From a bacterium (GTDB lineage Bacteria > Bacteroidota > Ignavibacteria > Kapaibacteriales > Kapaibacteriaceae), in assembly GCA_020050895.1 (NCBI GenBank), contig JAGVJW010000135.1:1-7650 (forward strand): 7,650 nt of DNA, written 5' to 3'. Positions 7,296 to 7,650 of this stretch are shown one piece after another. The position numbers and the translations under genes were made by a program. The notes beneath the pieces were generated by a model that made no database searches, had not been told where the DNA came from, and saw nothing but the letters and a program-made list of their open reading frames with translations. The stretch's first letter is position 1. Every line of letters begins with the position of its first letter.

Positions 7296-7650
7296 TTAGA
7301 ACCTCCAACCAATTGAGAACCCAAGGGATCCAAAATAATCATCATCATTTGCAGGATCCTTTGCCACATCAGCCGATACCCTATATAGAATACCACTCTC
7401 ATATGGTTCATATCTATAGGCAACCATAATATTTGGATTCAGACGCGTGTCGGACCAGTCAATAAAAGTAGGTTCGGAAACATATAATCGGTATTAATAC
7501 AATATGCCAACACCTATCTCAAAGCAATGTTCGTTTCCCAGGATAATCTTTATCCTCACCGGGGCAAATGCGGCAAAAAATGGAGCTCCGATTCCCACTG
7601 ACGCACGAATAGATCTAACGATACTCGAGTCAAATGGGTTATCAATTCCA
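7296..7650 (-). pseudogene. C-terminal part of a probable outer-membrane beta-barrel protein, interrupted by an in-frame TAA
   Basis: On the minus strand one frame runs from the window edge (GIDNPFDSS, then IRASVGIGAPFFAAF) to a TAA at 7296-7298, and reads as protein throughout. It has alternating hydrophobic strands, LGNEHCFEIGVGILY, LNPNIMVAYRYEP, GILYRVSAD and a last strand GSLGFSIGWRF with the terminal Phe typical of proteins assembled by the BAM machinery. An in-frame TAA at 7494-7496 falls between GILY and YRLYVSEP. The barrel-like pattern continues after it in the same frame, so this looks like a nonsense mutation, not a frameshift or the true end. The upstream part lies outside the window, so I cannot tell whether the gene is otherwise whole. 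A sequencing error is possible. The family is judged by pattern and I give no specific name. Confidence 0.55.

Overview
The window looks like chromosomal DNA from a member of the Bacteroidota/Chlorobiota (FCB) group. The main evidence is a textbook type A sorting tail of the type IX secretion system (T9SS) at the end of the gene at 5450-7102, a system known from that group. In support, none of the start codons I examined has a convincing purine-rich Shine-Dalgarno stretch, and the one promoter-like match (TTTG-17 bp-TAnnTTTG before priA) is of the Bacteroidota kind. I cannot name the genus. A deep lineage such as Ignavibacteria or Kapabacteria is possible, but that is a guess.

Layout: the minus strand of 1-986 holds the N-terminal 328 residues of an HtrA/DegP-type envelope serine protease, whose C-terminus lies outside the window. 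A 77-bp divergent spacer (987-1063) separates it from priA (1064-3568), the primosomal helicase. purT (3614-4804), the formate-dependent purine biosynthesis enzyme, follows 45 bp later. After 70 bp containing two inverted repeats comes a tightly spaced pair: an ECF-type sigma factor (4875-5447) and, 2 bp further on, a 550-residue protein (5450-7102). That protein has a short N-terminal segment, one hydrophobic membrane segment, a large unrecognised region with a tandem repeat, and a T9SS C-terminal sorting domain. A 193-bp convergent gap (7103-7295) carries two hairpins. The right edge (7296-7650, minus strand) is the end of what looks like an outer-membrane beta-barrel gene, interrupted by an in-frame TAA.

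htrA, priA and purT are ordinary housekeeping genes. The most interesting part is the sigma-factor pair. The gene after an ECF sigma factor often encodes its membrane-bound anti-sigma partner. Here that partner candidate ends in a signal that would normally send a protein across the outer membrane. This raises the possibility that the pair senses the state of T9SS, or that the partner is a surface protein whose export is tied to sigma activity. The link between the two proteins is inferred from position and architecture and is not proven by the sequence.
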